A DNA stretch of 64,000 nucleotides. It comes from Phorcus lineatus (lineage: Eukaryota; Mollusca; Gastropoda; Trochida; Trochidae). Under the pieces are notes generated by a model. That model saw only the letters and a program-made list of their open reading frames with translations. It had not been told where the DNA came from and did not search any database. Below, piece after piece: positions 26,521 to 39,864 of the stretch. Position numbers and translations under genes: made by a program. The stretch spans positions 53,655,877 through 53,719,876 of the forward strand of contig OV121081.1 in the NCBI GenBank assembly GCA_921293015.1, given 5' to 3'. The stretch's first letter is position 1; every line of letters starts with the position of its first letter.

Positions 26521-27079
26521 GGAGACGATTCAGGCCGACAATTCATATGTGTAACTATAATGCACACCAATTTAAATTATACGAATGTTTTATATATATA
26601 CGCTTTGATACGAGATAATTAATCTAAGTTTAATTTTACGACGTGTATATGCCTCAATATGTTTATTTATTTCAAATAAAATATATGTTTGGTTTTGTTT
26701 GGTTTTATTCATAACACCAAGAGACTCTATGTAAAAATCTCATTTAATTGATGTAGATATAGCAAGTCGCCAATTGATCCCACAAGTTATGTATCGAATG
26801 ATCATACTAAAACGTGCCCAATAAATGGAAGTTTTTAAAACGAAAATTTATGCAGGTCTATACACGTCCTCGATTAAAGCAATACATATATTTTGTAAAA
26901 AAAAACCCGTTGGTTTACTATTAATTTGATACTTATAATGTGACAGCTAGTGTTCAAATAGTGAAGAGATTAAAGATTAGTCTAATGCTACCGTATTTTA
27001 AATTGGAGTTTCTCATTAATTATATATCTGAACAAAATGTAACTTCACCTGCACCTCTCACTTTCAACTCCCCTCTTTT
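26521..27079. other. AT-rich spacer between left terminal repeat and left arm
   Basis: No gene, inverted partner or recognisable repeat; the corresponding right spacer (54243-54573) is not obviously homologous. Confidence 0.6.
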
Positions 27080-27876
27080 ACTTCTCTTTACTAGCGCGTA
27101 CCATTTATATAGAAAATGCTTCTATTATCAAACCTATATATAAGTTTGGAGGATAGAATTACATTTAAGTAGATACTAGATATACTATTATTTGAGATTT
27201 AATTAATAAGGAGAAGCGCAGTAAAATATGCTCGCTGAACGGATAGCCAGTTGCAGATTGGCCTTAGTATTATAGGAAATGAACTTCGAGGGCGGGTCAC
27301 TTTACTAGCGCATAACATTGTTATAGAAGATGCTACTATTATTAAACCTATAAATACGTTAAGAGAACATAATTACCTTTCATAAGATACTACATACACT
27401 ATTATTTGAGATTTTATTAATAACGAGCAACGATGTAAACAAAATGCTCGCTGAACGGATATCCACTCGAAAATTGGCCACAGTGTTATAGGAAATGAAC
27501 TTTGAGGGCGGGTCACTTTACTAGCTCGTACCATTTATATAGAAGAGGCTACTACTATCAAACCTTTATATACCTTAAGAGGATAGAATTACCTTTCATT
27601 AGATACTAGATATACTATCATTTGAGATTTAATTACTAAGAAGCAGCGAAGTAAAAAATGCTCGCTGAATGGACAGCCAGACGCACATTGGATTAAGTGT
27701 TATAAGAAATGAACTTCGAGGGCGGGTCACTTTACTAGCTCGTAACATTTTTATAGAAGATGCTACTATTAACAAATCTATATAAACGTTAAGAGGATAG
27801 AACAACCTCTCATTAGATACTAGAAATAATATTATATGAGATTTAGTTAATGAGGAGCAACGATGTAAACAAATGC

Positions 27877-29700
27877 ACGCTGAATGTATATCCAGTCGCT
27901 GATTGGCAATAGTGATGTAGCATATGGACTTGGAGGGCGGGTCACTTTACTAGCGCTTACCATTTATATAAAAGATGCTACTATTATCAAACCTATATAT
28001 ATGTTTAGAGGATAGAATTACCGTTCATTAGATACTACACATACTATTATTTGACATTTAATTACTAAGGAGAAGCGAAGTAAATAATGCTCGCTGAATG
28101 GATAGCCAGTCGAAAATTGGCCTCAGCGTAAAAGCAAATGAACTCGAAGGTGGGTCACTTTACTAGCGCGTGACATTTATATAGAAGATGCTTCCATTAT
28201 CAACTCGTCATATACGTTTAGAGGATAGAATAACCTTTCATTACATACTATATATATTATCATTTGAGATTTGATTGATAACTAGCAGTGATATACAAAA
28301 ATGCTCGCTGAACGGATATCCACACCAAAATTGGCCATAGTGTCATAGGAAATGGACTTCGAGGGCGGGTCACTTTACTAGCGCGTAACATTTCCATAGA
28401 AGATGCTACTATTACCAAATCTACATATACGTTCAGAGGGTTAAAATTACGTTTTATTATATACTAGATATACTATCATTTGAGATTTAATTACTAAGGA
28501 GCAACGATGTAAACAAATGCTCGCTGAATGGATTGCCAGTCGCTGATTGGCCATCGTGATGTAGCATATGGACTTGGAGGGCGGGTCACTTTACTAGCGC
28601 GTACCATTTATATAGAAGATGCTACTGTTATCAAACCTATATATATGTTTAGAGGATAGAATTACCTTTATGTAGATACTACATATACTATTATTTGAGA
28701 TTTAAATACTAAGTAGCAGCGCAGTAAAATATGTTCGCTGAGCGGATAGCCAGTAGCAAATTGGCCATAGTGTTATAGGAAATGAACTTGGAGGGCGGGT
28801 CACTTTACTAGCGTGTAGTATTTTAATAGAAGATGCAACTATTATTAAACCTACATATCCGTTAAGACGATAGAATAACTTTTCATTAGGTACTAGAAAT
28901 ACTATTATATGAGATTTAATTGATGAGGAGCAACGATGTTAACAAATGCTCGCTGAATGGATAGCCAGTCGCTGATTGGCAATAGTGATGTAGCATATGG
29001 ACTTGGAGGGCGGGTCACTTTACTAGCGCTTACCATTTATATAAAAGATGCTACTATTATCAAACCTATAAATATGTTTAGAGGATAGAATTACCTTTAT
29101 GTAGATACTACACATACTATTATTTGACATTAAATTACTAAGGAGAAGCTCGCTGAATGGATAGCCAGTCGAAAATTGGCCTCAGCGTTAAAGCAAATGA
29201 ACTCGAAGGTGGGTCACTTTACTAGCGCGTGACATTTATATAGAAGATGCTTCCATTATCAACTCGTCATATACGTTTAGAGGATAGAATAACCTTTCAT
29301 TACATACTATATATATTATCATTTGAGATTTGATTGATAACTAGCAGTGATATACAAAAATGCTCGCTGAACGGATATCCACACCAAAATTGGCCATTGT
29401 GTCATAGGAAATGGACTTGGAGGGCTGGTCACTTTACTAGCGCGTAACATTTTCATAGAAGATGCTACTATTACCAAATCTACATATACGTTCAGAGGGT
29501 AGAATTACGTTTTATTAGATACTAGATATACTATCATTTGAGATTTAATTACTAAGGAGCAACGATGTAAACAAATGCTCGCTGAATGGATAGCCAGTCG
29601 CAGATTGGCATCAGTGTTGCAGCAAACGGACTCCAAGGTGGGTGTATTCACTAGCGCGTTCTATTTATATAGAATATGCTACTATTATCAAACCTATATA
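27877..29700 (+). repeat. Older higher-order duplication in outer left arm, about 1.06 kb
   Basis: Five-monomer blocks repeat: the variants at 28090, 28304 and 28520 recur at 29149, 29363 and 29578 with matching private changes (for example TTCCATTATCAACTCGTCAT). Confidence 0.7.
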
Positions 29701-30866
29701 TACGTGACGAGGATAGAATAACCTTTCATCAGATACTAGATTTACTAATATTTGAGATTTAATTAATAAGGAGCAGCGAAGTAAATAATGCTCACTGAAT
29801 GGATAGCCAGTAGAAAATTGGCCTCAGTGTTTGACAAATGAACTCCATGGTGGGTTTACTTCACTAGCGTTTTATTAGATAAAATTATATAGAAGATTCT
29901 ACTATATAAAACTTATATAAAAGTTAAGAAGATAGAATAACCTTTCATTAGATACTAGGAATGCTATTATTTGAGATTTATATACTAAGTTGCAACGATG
30001 TAAACAAATGCTCGCTGAACGGATAGCCAGTTGTAGATTGGCCTTAGTGTTGTAGCAAATGAACTTGGAGGGAGGGTCACTTTACTAGCGCGTAACATTT
30101 ACATAAAAGATGCTACTATTATCAAACTTATATATACGTTAAGGGGATAGAATGACCTTTTATTAAATGCTAATTACATTATTTTATGAGATTCCATTAC
30201 TAAGATACAGCGATGTAAAAAATGCTCGCTGAATGGATAGCCAGTTGCAGATTGGCCTTAGAGTTGTAGCAAATGGACTTGGAGGGAGGGTCTCTTTACT
30301 AGCGCGTAACATTTACATAAAATATGCTACTATTATCAAACTTATATAAACGTTTAGAGGATAGAATTACCTTTCATTAGATACTAGGAATGCTATTATT
30401 TGAGATTTATATACTAAGTTGCAACGATGTAAACAAATGCTCGCTGAATGGATAGCCAGTCGCAGATTGGCCTTACTGTTGTAGCAAATGGACTTGGAGG
30501 GGGGTCTCTTCACTAGCGCGTAACAATTATATAGAAGATTCTACTATATAAAACTTATATAAAAGTTAAGAAGATAAAATAACCTTTCATTAGATACTAG
30601 GAATGCTATTATTTGAGATTTATATACTAAGTTGCAACGATGTAAACAAATGCTCGCTGAACGGATAGCCAGTTGTAGATTGGCCTTAGTGTTGTAGCAA
30701 ATGAACTTGGAGGGAGGGTCACTTTACTAGCGCGTAACATTTACATAAAAGATGCTACTATTATCAAACTTATATATACGTTAAGGGGATAGAATGACCT
30801 TTTATTAAATGCTAATTACATTATTTTATGAGATTCCGTTACTAAGATACAGCGATGTAATAAATA

Positions 30867-33800
30867 CTCGCTGAACGGATAGCCAGTTGCAGATTGGCCT
30901 TAGAGTTGTAGCAAATGGACTTGGAGGGAGGGTCACTTTACTAGCGCGTAACATTTACATAAAAGATGCTACTATTATCAAACTTATATAAACGTTTAGA
31001 GGATAGAATTACCTTTCATTAGATACTAGGAATGCTATTATTTGAGATTTATATACTAAGTTGCAACGATGTAAACAAATGCTCGCTGAACGGATAGCCA
31101 GTCGCAGATTGGCCTTAGTGTTGTAGCAAATGAACTTGGAGGGAGGGTCTCTTTACTAGCGCGTAACAATTATAAAGAAGATGCTACTATATAAAACTTA
31201 TATAAAAGTTAAGAAGATAGAATAACCTTTCATTAGATACTAGGAATGCTATTATTTGAGATGTATATACTAAGTTGCAACGATGTAAACAAATGCTCGC
31301 TGAACGGATAGCCAGTTGCAGATTGGCCTTAGTGTTGTAGCAAATGAACTTGGAGGGAGGGTCACTTTACTAGCGCGTAACATTTACATAAAAGATGCTA
31401 CTAATATCAAACTTATATATACGTTAAGGGGATAGAATGACCTTTTATTTAATGCTAATTACATTATTTTATGAGATTCCGTTACTAAGATACAGCGATG
31501 TAATAAATACTCGCTGAACGGATAGCCAGTTGCAGATTGGCCTTAGAGTTGTAGCAAATGGACTTGGAGGGAGGGTCACTTTACTAGCGCGTAACATTTA
31601 CATAAAAGATGCTACTATTATCAAACTTATATAAACGTTTAGAGGATAGAATTACCTTTCATTAGATACTAGGAATGTTATTATTTGAGATTTATATACT
31701 AAGTTGCAACGATGTAAACATATGCTCGCTGAATGGATAGCCAGTCGCAGATTGGCCTTAGTGTTGTAGCAAATGAACTTGGAGGGAGGGTCACTTTACT
31801 AGCGCGTAACAATTGTAAAGAAGATGCTACTATATAAAACTTATATAAAAGTTAAGAAGATAGAATAACCTTTCATTAGATACTAGGAATACTATTATTT
31901 GAGATGTATATACTAAGTTGCAACGATGTAAACAAATGCTCGCTGAACGGATAGCCAGTTGCAGATTGGCCTTAGTGTTGTAGCAAATGAACTTGGAGGG
32001 AGGGTCACTTTACTAGCGCGTAACAATTATAAAGAAGATGCTACTATATAAAACTTATATAAAAGTTAAGAAGATAGAATAACCTTTCATTAGATACTAG
32101 AAATACTATTATTTGAGAATTATATACTAAGTTGCAACGATGTAAACAAATGCTCGCTGAACGGATAGCCAGTTGCAGATTGGCCTTAGTGTTGTAGCAA
32201 ATGAACTTGGAGGGAGGGTCAATTTACTAGCGCGTAACATTTACATAAAAGATGCTACTATTATCAAACTTATATAAACGTTTAGAGGATAGAATTACCT
32301 TTCATTAGATACTAGGAATGTTATTATTTGAGATTTATATACTAAGTTGCAACGATGTAAACAAATGCTCGCTGAATGGATAGCCAGTTGCAGATTGGCC
32401 TTAGTGTTGTAGCAAATGAACTTGGAGGGAGGGTCAATTTACTAGCGCGTAACATTTACATAAAAGATGCTACTATTATCAAACTTATATAAACGTTTAG
32501 AGGATAGAATTACCTTTCATTAGATACTAGGAATGTTATTATTTGAGATTTATATACTAAGTTGCAACGATGTAAACAAATGCTCGCTGAATGGATAGCC
32601 AGTTGCAGATTGGCCTTAGTGTTGTAGCAAATGAACTTGGAGGGAGGGCCACTTTACTAGCGCGTAACATTTACATAAAAGATGCTACTATTATCATATT
32701 TAAATATACGTTAAGAGGATAAAATGACATTTTATTAGATGCTAATTACATTATTTTATGAGATTCCATTACTAAGATACAGCGATGTAAAAAATGCTCG
32801 CTGAACGGATAGCCAGTTGCAGATTGGCCTTAGAGTTGTAGCAAATGGACTTGGAGGGAGGGTCACTTTACTAGCGCGTAACATTTACATAAAAGATGCT
32901 ACTATTATCAAACTTATATAAACGTTTAGAGGATAGAATTACCTTTCATTAGATACTAGGAATGCTATTATTTGAGATTTATATACTAAGTTGCAACGAT
33001 GTAAACAAATGCTCGCTGAACGGATAGCCAGTCGCAGATTGGCCTTAGTGTTGTAGCAAATGAACTTGGAGGGAGGGTCTCTTTACTAGCGCGTAACAAT
33101 TATAAAGAAGATGCTACTATATAAAACTTATATAAAAGTTAAGAAGATAGAATAACCTTTCATTAGATACTAGGAATGCTATTATTTGAGATGTATATAC
33201 TAAGTTGCAACGATGTAAACAAATGCTCGCTGAACGGATAGCCAGTTGCAGATTGGCCTTAGTGTTGTAGCAAATGAACTTGGAGGGAGGGTCACTTTAC
33301 TAGCGCGTAACATTTACATAAAAGATGCTACTAATATCAAACTTATATATACGTTAAGGGGATAGAATGACCTTTTATTTAATGCTAATTACATTATTTT
33401 ATGAGATTCCGTTACTAAGATACAGCGATGTAATAAATACTCGCTGAACGGATAGCCAGTTGCAGATTGGCCTTAGAGTTGTAGCAAATGGACTTGGAGG
33501 GAGGGTCACTTTACTAGCGCGTAACATTTACATAAAAGATGCTACTATTATCAAACTTATATAAACGTTTAGAGGATAGAATTACCTTTCATTAGATACT
33601 AGGAATGTTATTATTTGAGATTTATATACTAAGTTGCAACGATGTAAACATATGCTCGCTGAATGGATAGCCAGTCGCAGATTGGCCTTAGTGTTGTAGC
33701 AAATGAACTTGGAGGGAGGGTCACTTTACTAGCGCGTAACAATTATAAAGAAGATGCTACTATATAAAACTTATATAAAAGTTAAGAAGATAGAATAACC

Positions 33801-35587
33801 TTTCATTAGATACTAGGAATACTATTATTTGAGATGTATATACTAAGTTGCAACGATGTAAACAAATGCTCGCTGAACGGATAGCCAGTTGCAGATTGGC
33901 CATAGTGTTGTAGCAAATGAACTTGGAGGGAGGGTCACTTTACTAGCGCGTAACAATTATAAAGAAGATGCTACTATATAAAACTTATATAAAAGTTAAG
34001 AAGATAGAATAACCTTTCATTAGATACTAGAAATACTATTATTTGAGAATTATATACTAAGTTGCAACGATGTAAACAAATGCTCGCTGAACGGATAGCC
34101 AGTTGCAGATTGGCCTTAGTGTTGTAGCAAATGAACTTGGAGGGAGGGTCAATTTACTAGCGCGTAACATTTACATAAAAGATGCTACTATTATCAAACT
34201 TATATAAACGTTTAGAGGATAGAATTACCTTTCATTAGATACTAGGAATGTTATTATTTGAGATTTATATACTAAGTTGCAACGATGTAAACAAATGCTC
34301 GCTGAATGGATAGCCAGTTGCAGATTGGCCTTAGTGTTGTAGCAAATGAACTTGGAGGGAGGGTCAATTTACTAGCGCGTAACATTTACATAAAAGATGC
34401 TACTATTATCAAACTTATATAAACGTTTAGAGGATAGAATTACCTTTCATTAGATACTAGGAATGTTATTATTTGAGATTTATATACTAAGTTGCAACGA
34501 TGTAAACAAATGCTCGCTGAATGGATAGCCAGTTGCAGATTGGCCTTAGTGTTGTAGCAAATGAACTTGGAGGGAGGGTCACTTTACTAGCGCGTAACAT
34601 TTACATAAAAGATGCTACTATTATCATATTTAAATATACGTTAAGGGGATAAAATGACATTTTATTAGATGCTAATTACATTATTTTATGAGATTCCATT
34701 ACTAAGATACAGCGATGTAAAAAATGCTCGCTGAACGGATAGCCAGTTGCAGATTGGCCTTAGAGTTGTAGCAAATGGACTTGGAGGGAGGGTCACTTTA
34801 CTAGCGCGTAACATTTACATAAAAGATGCTACTATTATCAAACTTATATAAACGTTTAGAGGATAGAATTACCTTTCATTAGATACTAGGAATGCTATTA
34901 TTTGAGATTTATATACTAAGTTGCAACGATGTAAACAAATGCTCGCTGAACGGATAGCCAGTCGCAGATTGGCCTTAGTGTTGTAGCAAATGAACTTGGA
35001 GGGAGGGTCTCTTTACTAGCGCGTAACAATTATAAAGAAGATGCTACTATATAAAACTTATATAAAAGTTAAGAAGATAGAACAACCTTTCATTAGATAC
35101 TAGGAATGCTATTATTTGAGATGTATATACTAAGTTGCAACGATGTAAACAAATGCTCGCTGAACGGATAGCCAGTTGCAGATTGGCCTTAGTGTTGTAG
35201 CAAATGAACTTGGAGGGAGGGTCACTTTACTAGCGCGTAACATTTACATAAAAGATGCTACTAATATCAAACTTATATATACGTTAAGGGGATAGAATGA
35301 CCTTTTATTTAATGCTAATTACATTATTTTATGAGATTCCGTTACTAAGATACAGCGATGTAATAAATACTCGCTGAACGGATAGCCAGTTGCAGATTGG
35401 CCTTAGAGTTGTAGCAAATGAACTTGGAGGGAGGGTCACTTTACTAGCGCGTAACATTTACATAAAAGATGCTACTATTATCAAACTTATATAAACGTTT
35501 AGAGGATAGAATTACCTTTCATTAGATACTAATTAGACTATTTTATGAGATTCCATTACTAAGATACAGCGATGTAAAAAATGCTCA
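30867..35587 (+). repeat. Higher-order repeat in left arm, nine monomers = 1930 bp
   Basis: 30867-32796 and 32797-34726 are nearly identical, and a third partial copy runs 34727-35587. Landmark monomer variants recur at exactly 1930 bp (33227-31297, 35157-33227). Block amplification is therefore recent. Confidence 0.85.
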
Positions 35588-35936
35588 TAATTAATAACTA
35601 AAGAACACGCACCTTTTGATCACCTGTCTTATTATGTCTTTTGTCTACACATTTGCTACTTTCAAATAATATCTCACTATTCTAACCTTATTTTAAATAT
35701 ACTTAATATTTCCTAAAAACCCATATTCTAACTTACTTTTAATCTCACTACATAACAATATCACTTTTCATTGTGGCGTCACGTCATATACAATGTTTTG
35801 ACGTCACAGTTCGCCTACGACATTGCGTTCTATGTGAAGGTGGCGGGTAAACCGCATATGCTCGGATGTCGATTTTGGTAATTTCATTTGATTTCGGGAC
35901 TTCGGTAATAAACAGAATATCATATTCGTACCGTGG
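35588..35936. other. Start of the unique centre of the giant element
   Basis: AT-rich, then two CRE-like TGACGTCAC/CGTCACGTCAT words near 35777-35808. No gene seen. Confidence 0.5.
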
Positions 35937-36002
35937 CCATGACATACTATGTTTACGACACTAATATTTAGGCATTCGTTTCGTAAACATAGTATGTCAT
36001 GG
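35937..36002. repeat. Perfect 22-bp inverted repeat (hairpin)
   Basis: Arms 35937-35958 and 35981-36002 (CCATGACATACTATGTTTAC and GA) are exact reverse complements around a 22-nt loop. Pairing extends four more bases outward past one mismatch. Confidence 0.92.
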
Positions 36003-36109
36003 ACACTCACATAATATCCTCTATATAATGACATATACACCGACTTGATCGAAATATGTTCGGTGAAGAGGAACTTCTTTTGTCACAGATAAACCTGAAA
36101 CCATTCTGT

Positions 36110-36425
36110 CCCACACATGGAAGCACATACCAAAGATGCACACCATGGACTACCAGATACAAGCACCAGATATGCACACATGGGTCATCAGAAGCACCCA
36201 AGATTCACACATGGGCCACCTGTAATACCAAAGATGCACACATACGACCGCAAGTAACAATCACCCAATATGAACACATTGAATTATCAAAGCACCAAAG
36301 ATGGACACATTGGACAAATACAAGCACCCTAGATACACACATGTCACCATTGGGAGCAAGAAGCACACATGGCACCACAGGTCACACGCATCTAAGATGC
36401 ACACATGGGCCACCTGTAATTTACT
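36110..36425. repeat. Degenerate minisatellite
   Basis: Repeated ACACATGGGCCACC, AAGATGCACACA and AAGCACC words; ACATGGGCCACCTGTAAT occurs twice. The long open frame over it is a repeat by-product rich in His/Thr, not a gene. 36426-36785 beyond it holds nothing recognisable. Confidence 0.75.
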
Positions 36426-36794
36426 ATTTAAAAAATGGTGCCACGTTTGCCAACATTAATTATTAAAGGTAGATCCAAATTTTGAATGATCCCACATTTG
36501 ACTAGGGTACGACAACATTTTCTTTATCCGCGCAACAGAAAAGTGAATTGAATTAACGGGTATATATTCTTAAACTTGTATTGTAAATTCTTAGTACTTC
36601 ATGTCTTCTGAACGAGGACATCAACACCATTAAAACGGGTTTGAAACTGTTAACCAAAATTAATGGTTTAGTGTGATTTTTTAATAAATGTTTTGCCAAA
36701 CACACAATTTTCAGAGAACCTTTATTCCAATTTCTAAAATCTTTATTTTCAGTTTAATCTAGATTGACATCTAGACCCCATTTCATGCTTAACT

Positions 36795-37655
36795 CAATCT
36801 CATTGAAATGAAATCTACATGCTCCACAACATCACGCCTGTAGATCTCATCAGTCTCCGTTAAGTGAGCCGTCAGGTTTGCCTCTGACATATTTCAAATC
36901 AGCCAATCAGCGAATTCGCCCCGTACGCTTTTCAGATCTCGGAAACCGCAAACTTCCGAATGTTTTCCGAATGTCAAACTGGCTAAATACCCGAATTAAT
37001 GTATTTTATGTACATTCAATTTACCCTAGCTTGGTTTGTTGTACAAACAAGCCAAATCGAAGCTATGGAGTTATCTTTCGCAAGGCAAAATCTGCATTCC
37101 TCAACGTTATCCTTAAGTAGACCGTATCAATCCAAATGCTTATTTTGGAAGCAGTTACGTTGAAGAAACGTTTCGTCTTTTAGCTTGTTGTAATCGTTGA
37201 ATAATTTTACATTTCGTAAAACAAATTAATCATAAACATCCTGAGAAACACAAACAACGAAAGCATGTACAAATACCAATACTAAGTTTCTTGATAATTA
37301 TATAATAATCATATGCTACGTATATATGCCAATGAGATTGACCCTTGTTTCGTCAAAGAGTGAAATGTTATAACTAAATCTGCTGTGTTATATGATATTT
37401 ATAGACATATGCAAATGACTTCAACTTGACCACTGTAAAATGGAAAATTTATAAGAGTTTTAACTTCAACGTCTGCTACTTGTATCTTCTTTGAAGGCTA
37501 CCAAGAGACGCGCATTGTGATTGCTTGAAGGTATCTGCGGCAAGCCAATGAGATTTTGAGGTCAAACTGAGTCTAAGGTTAACCTGACGGCTTGAGTAAG
37601 GGAGCCTAGTGAGATCTATAGTCTGCGTAACGTAGATTTTATTTTAATGAGATTG
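36795..37655. mobile_element. Mutator-like MITE, 9-bp target duplication TGCTTAACT
   Basis: Inverted ends CAATCTCATT...AATGAGATTG with homology of about 90 bp (including ATCTAC and GCCGTCAGGTT blocks) are flanked by TGCTTAACT at 36786-36794 and 37656-37664. It is 861 bp with no convincing coding frame. The 9-bp duplication and long ends fit Mutator-like elements; the superfamily is inferred. Confidence 0.75.
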
Positions 37656-37700
37656 TGCTTAACTGTTCCGATAATCTATCTTTCTAAAACAATTAAAGTT

Positions 37701-39493
37701 TCACCAGTAAGATACTCTTATATCATCAGTATAAAATAAGTACAAAATATCAAAAACCTCTTGACAAATGAATACTTTCGAACGTTCAATTCCTGTAAGT
37801 TTGCAATTCAACAACAGAGAGAGAAAAAAGAAAAGATTTGAAGCACATGTCTCTATGACGCCACCTATTTTGTCAAAATAATGAGATTGAGTTTTAGAAA
37901 TATTTTTAACTAGATACTGTAGAACAAAAATATATATTACTATTGTGCTGTATCCAGCACGGAACCTACCTTGAGACTCAGTTGTCTTATCACAAAAACT
38001 TGCCAACATCTTGTTAAGTATAAATGTTAAAGGTTGCCAACAATATTACGTTATTCCTCAATAATGATTAACGTATGTTTCTTGCCTTTCTTGTTGAGTG
38101 GTAAGGCTAGTATCCTAGGCCATTTAATGGGGAATTTCCTGTTGTTCAAAACAGTATTTAACTTAACATGCAAAAATGGTATGAGTTTGGATTTACCACA
38201 TTTTATCATTTCTGTAGGTCTTGCATAATGACCTTGCGCTTTGACGTCTATCAGATTATTAATGGCATAAATTACTTCATTTTGTTTCATCTCACAGTTC
38301 ACGGTATTGTTTATGGTCTCATCATTTTCACAGGCACAACAGATAAATATATCACACTCTGCTAGAAATGAACATTCTTCTCTAACATGGCTTTGGTCAA
38401 TATTGTTATGACTTATGTTCATAACGTTTTGATAGTGATCGACTCTATGATTCTCTGTGATTTAAAGTTGCTGATGTATCAATTACCAGACGTTTAATTT
38501 GGTACAAAAACGGGTTTTTTTTAATTTGATGACATCAGATCAATAACAATTTTCTCGTAATTGCTGAATTTGGTGTGACATTGTCGACGAAATGAGTTAG
38601 TTAGATTTTTTAAATTCTGTCAATATGTACCTCAAAGTTATATTCTAAAACAATCTCATTAGGGAAAGTTCTATATTCAACATCATAGCTAGCGCTCGTG
38701 AAAAGTTTCCAAAACGTTGCTTGTTACATTAATCTGCAGATGACATTATACATACTACCGCATAAACCACATCATTGATATTTTCATAGAGGTCACTTTT
38801 GTTCTTAATTCCATATGCTTCAAGAGAAGTATTTGAACTTTCGATTAAGACTGATTTTTCGGTTACTTCTTCAATCTATACATTGCCAACGACTGCACAA
38901 TCTTGACATTCGATTAACATTAAGGATCTATTTCATATTAAAGTTTTTTTGTCAGGTTGAACAGTGTTTGCAGATATAAGAACCGTAAACATCTAAAGTA
39001 ATTATATCGATACATTTTTGTAAAAGGTAATTCACATCCAAATTTCATAGTCGAAAAGGTTTTGCTGTGACAGCAATATTTGATAAGAAGAGATGGGTGT
39101 CAACATTTACTGACATCTACTCATTACTGAAAATAAAGAAACATGAAAGAAAACCTTTAGTTAGTGCAACCCCAATGAGCACAAATAGTTACCCGGAAAC
39201 GTCTCTTTTATTGAACAGGACGCTGAGGTTCCATTTTGTTCTGATAATGCAATTGTCAGAAGAGTTTTGAAATTTGGAAGCCCCTAATGTTCTCAGATTG
39301 CCTACATTACATAGACAGAATTAAAGAAGTGGTTATGTTGCAAAACCTTCTGCCAGGTGTATATGTTGTTGTCGTTGTGAATGATGTAATCGTTTTGGTT
39401 TCCTGTCTGTACATTAAGGTCCATCAAAAAAATAAATCGAATATATATTAAGGGTCTGTTTCTGATACCCTCACAAATCGTCATTTCCGTCAA
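37701..39493 (-). pseudogene. Decayed LINE (endonuclease and reverse transcriptase fragments)
   Basis: Read on the minus strand. 39302-39493 holds LMDLNVQTGNQNDYI, like the GDFNARTGN motif of LINE apurinic endonucleases. 38051-38422 holds NEVIYAINNLIDVKAQGHY and FPIKWPRILALPLNKKG, like the fingers region of LINE reverse transcriptase. 37701-38009 holds ESQGRFRAGYSTIVIYIF, like the QAGFRxGxST motif. Fragments are in the right order but in different frames with stops between, and the YxDD core and 3' end are not seen. It lies in the centre of the giant element. Plus-strand frames opposite it are shadows. Confidence 0.7.
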
Positions 39494-39864
39494 GTTAACA
39501 CTAAAGTAAGCCCTGTTCTATGGACTTAAGGGTATGGCTGCCTCAATGTACATGTATTACATTTGTACATCTGACTTAAAAGAAATTTTGAATCTTACAG
39601 ATGGATATCGTTACAGATTCTTTTGTAAGCAAGACATCGTTACTTCCGAAAATTAAGAAAAAAACATAGTTCTGTTTATTATTATATACAAGTAAAAGTA
39701 CAATAACTGAGCAAAAAAGGAATAGGTTATTAATTTATCTCTAAGTTGAGAATACTTACACTGTGGTTCAAATACACCTTGGTACCTAAGAAGTAGTCCA
39801 GAAACGTTCTATTAATACACCAACTTCTTAATGCATTTGAAGAATTTCCGCTTGGGTACTGATT

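Larger units (their letters stand above)
27080..35587 (+). repeat. Left satellite arm: about 39 monomers of ~214 bp
   Basis: The word CTCGCTGAA/AT recurs about every 214-215 bp (27231, 27447, 27661 ... 34942, 35157, 35370). A monomer reads, in order, AATGCTCGCTGAACGGATA, GATTGGCC, a G-rich box, CACTTTACTAGCGCGTAAC, an AT-rich half with TATATA words, and a CGATGTAAA end. Outer monomers (27.1-29.9 kb) are diverged and mostly carry GGGCGGG. Inner ones (30-35.6 kb) are homogenised and carry GGGAGGG. No coding frame runs through it. Confidence 0.95.

Noticed and set aside
27080-35587. CRISPR-like array
   Set aside because: The whole 214-bp unit repeats with no unique spacers, in a clearly eukaryotic intron-bearing locus. 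It is a satellite.
36056-36466. 136-codon plus-strand open frame
   Set aside because: It coincides with a degenerate minisatellite; the His/Thr-rich repeats follow the DNA repeat and no domain is visible.
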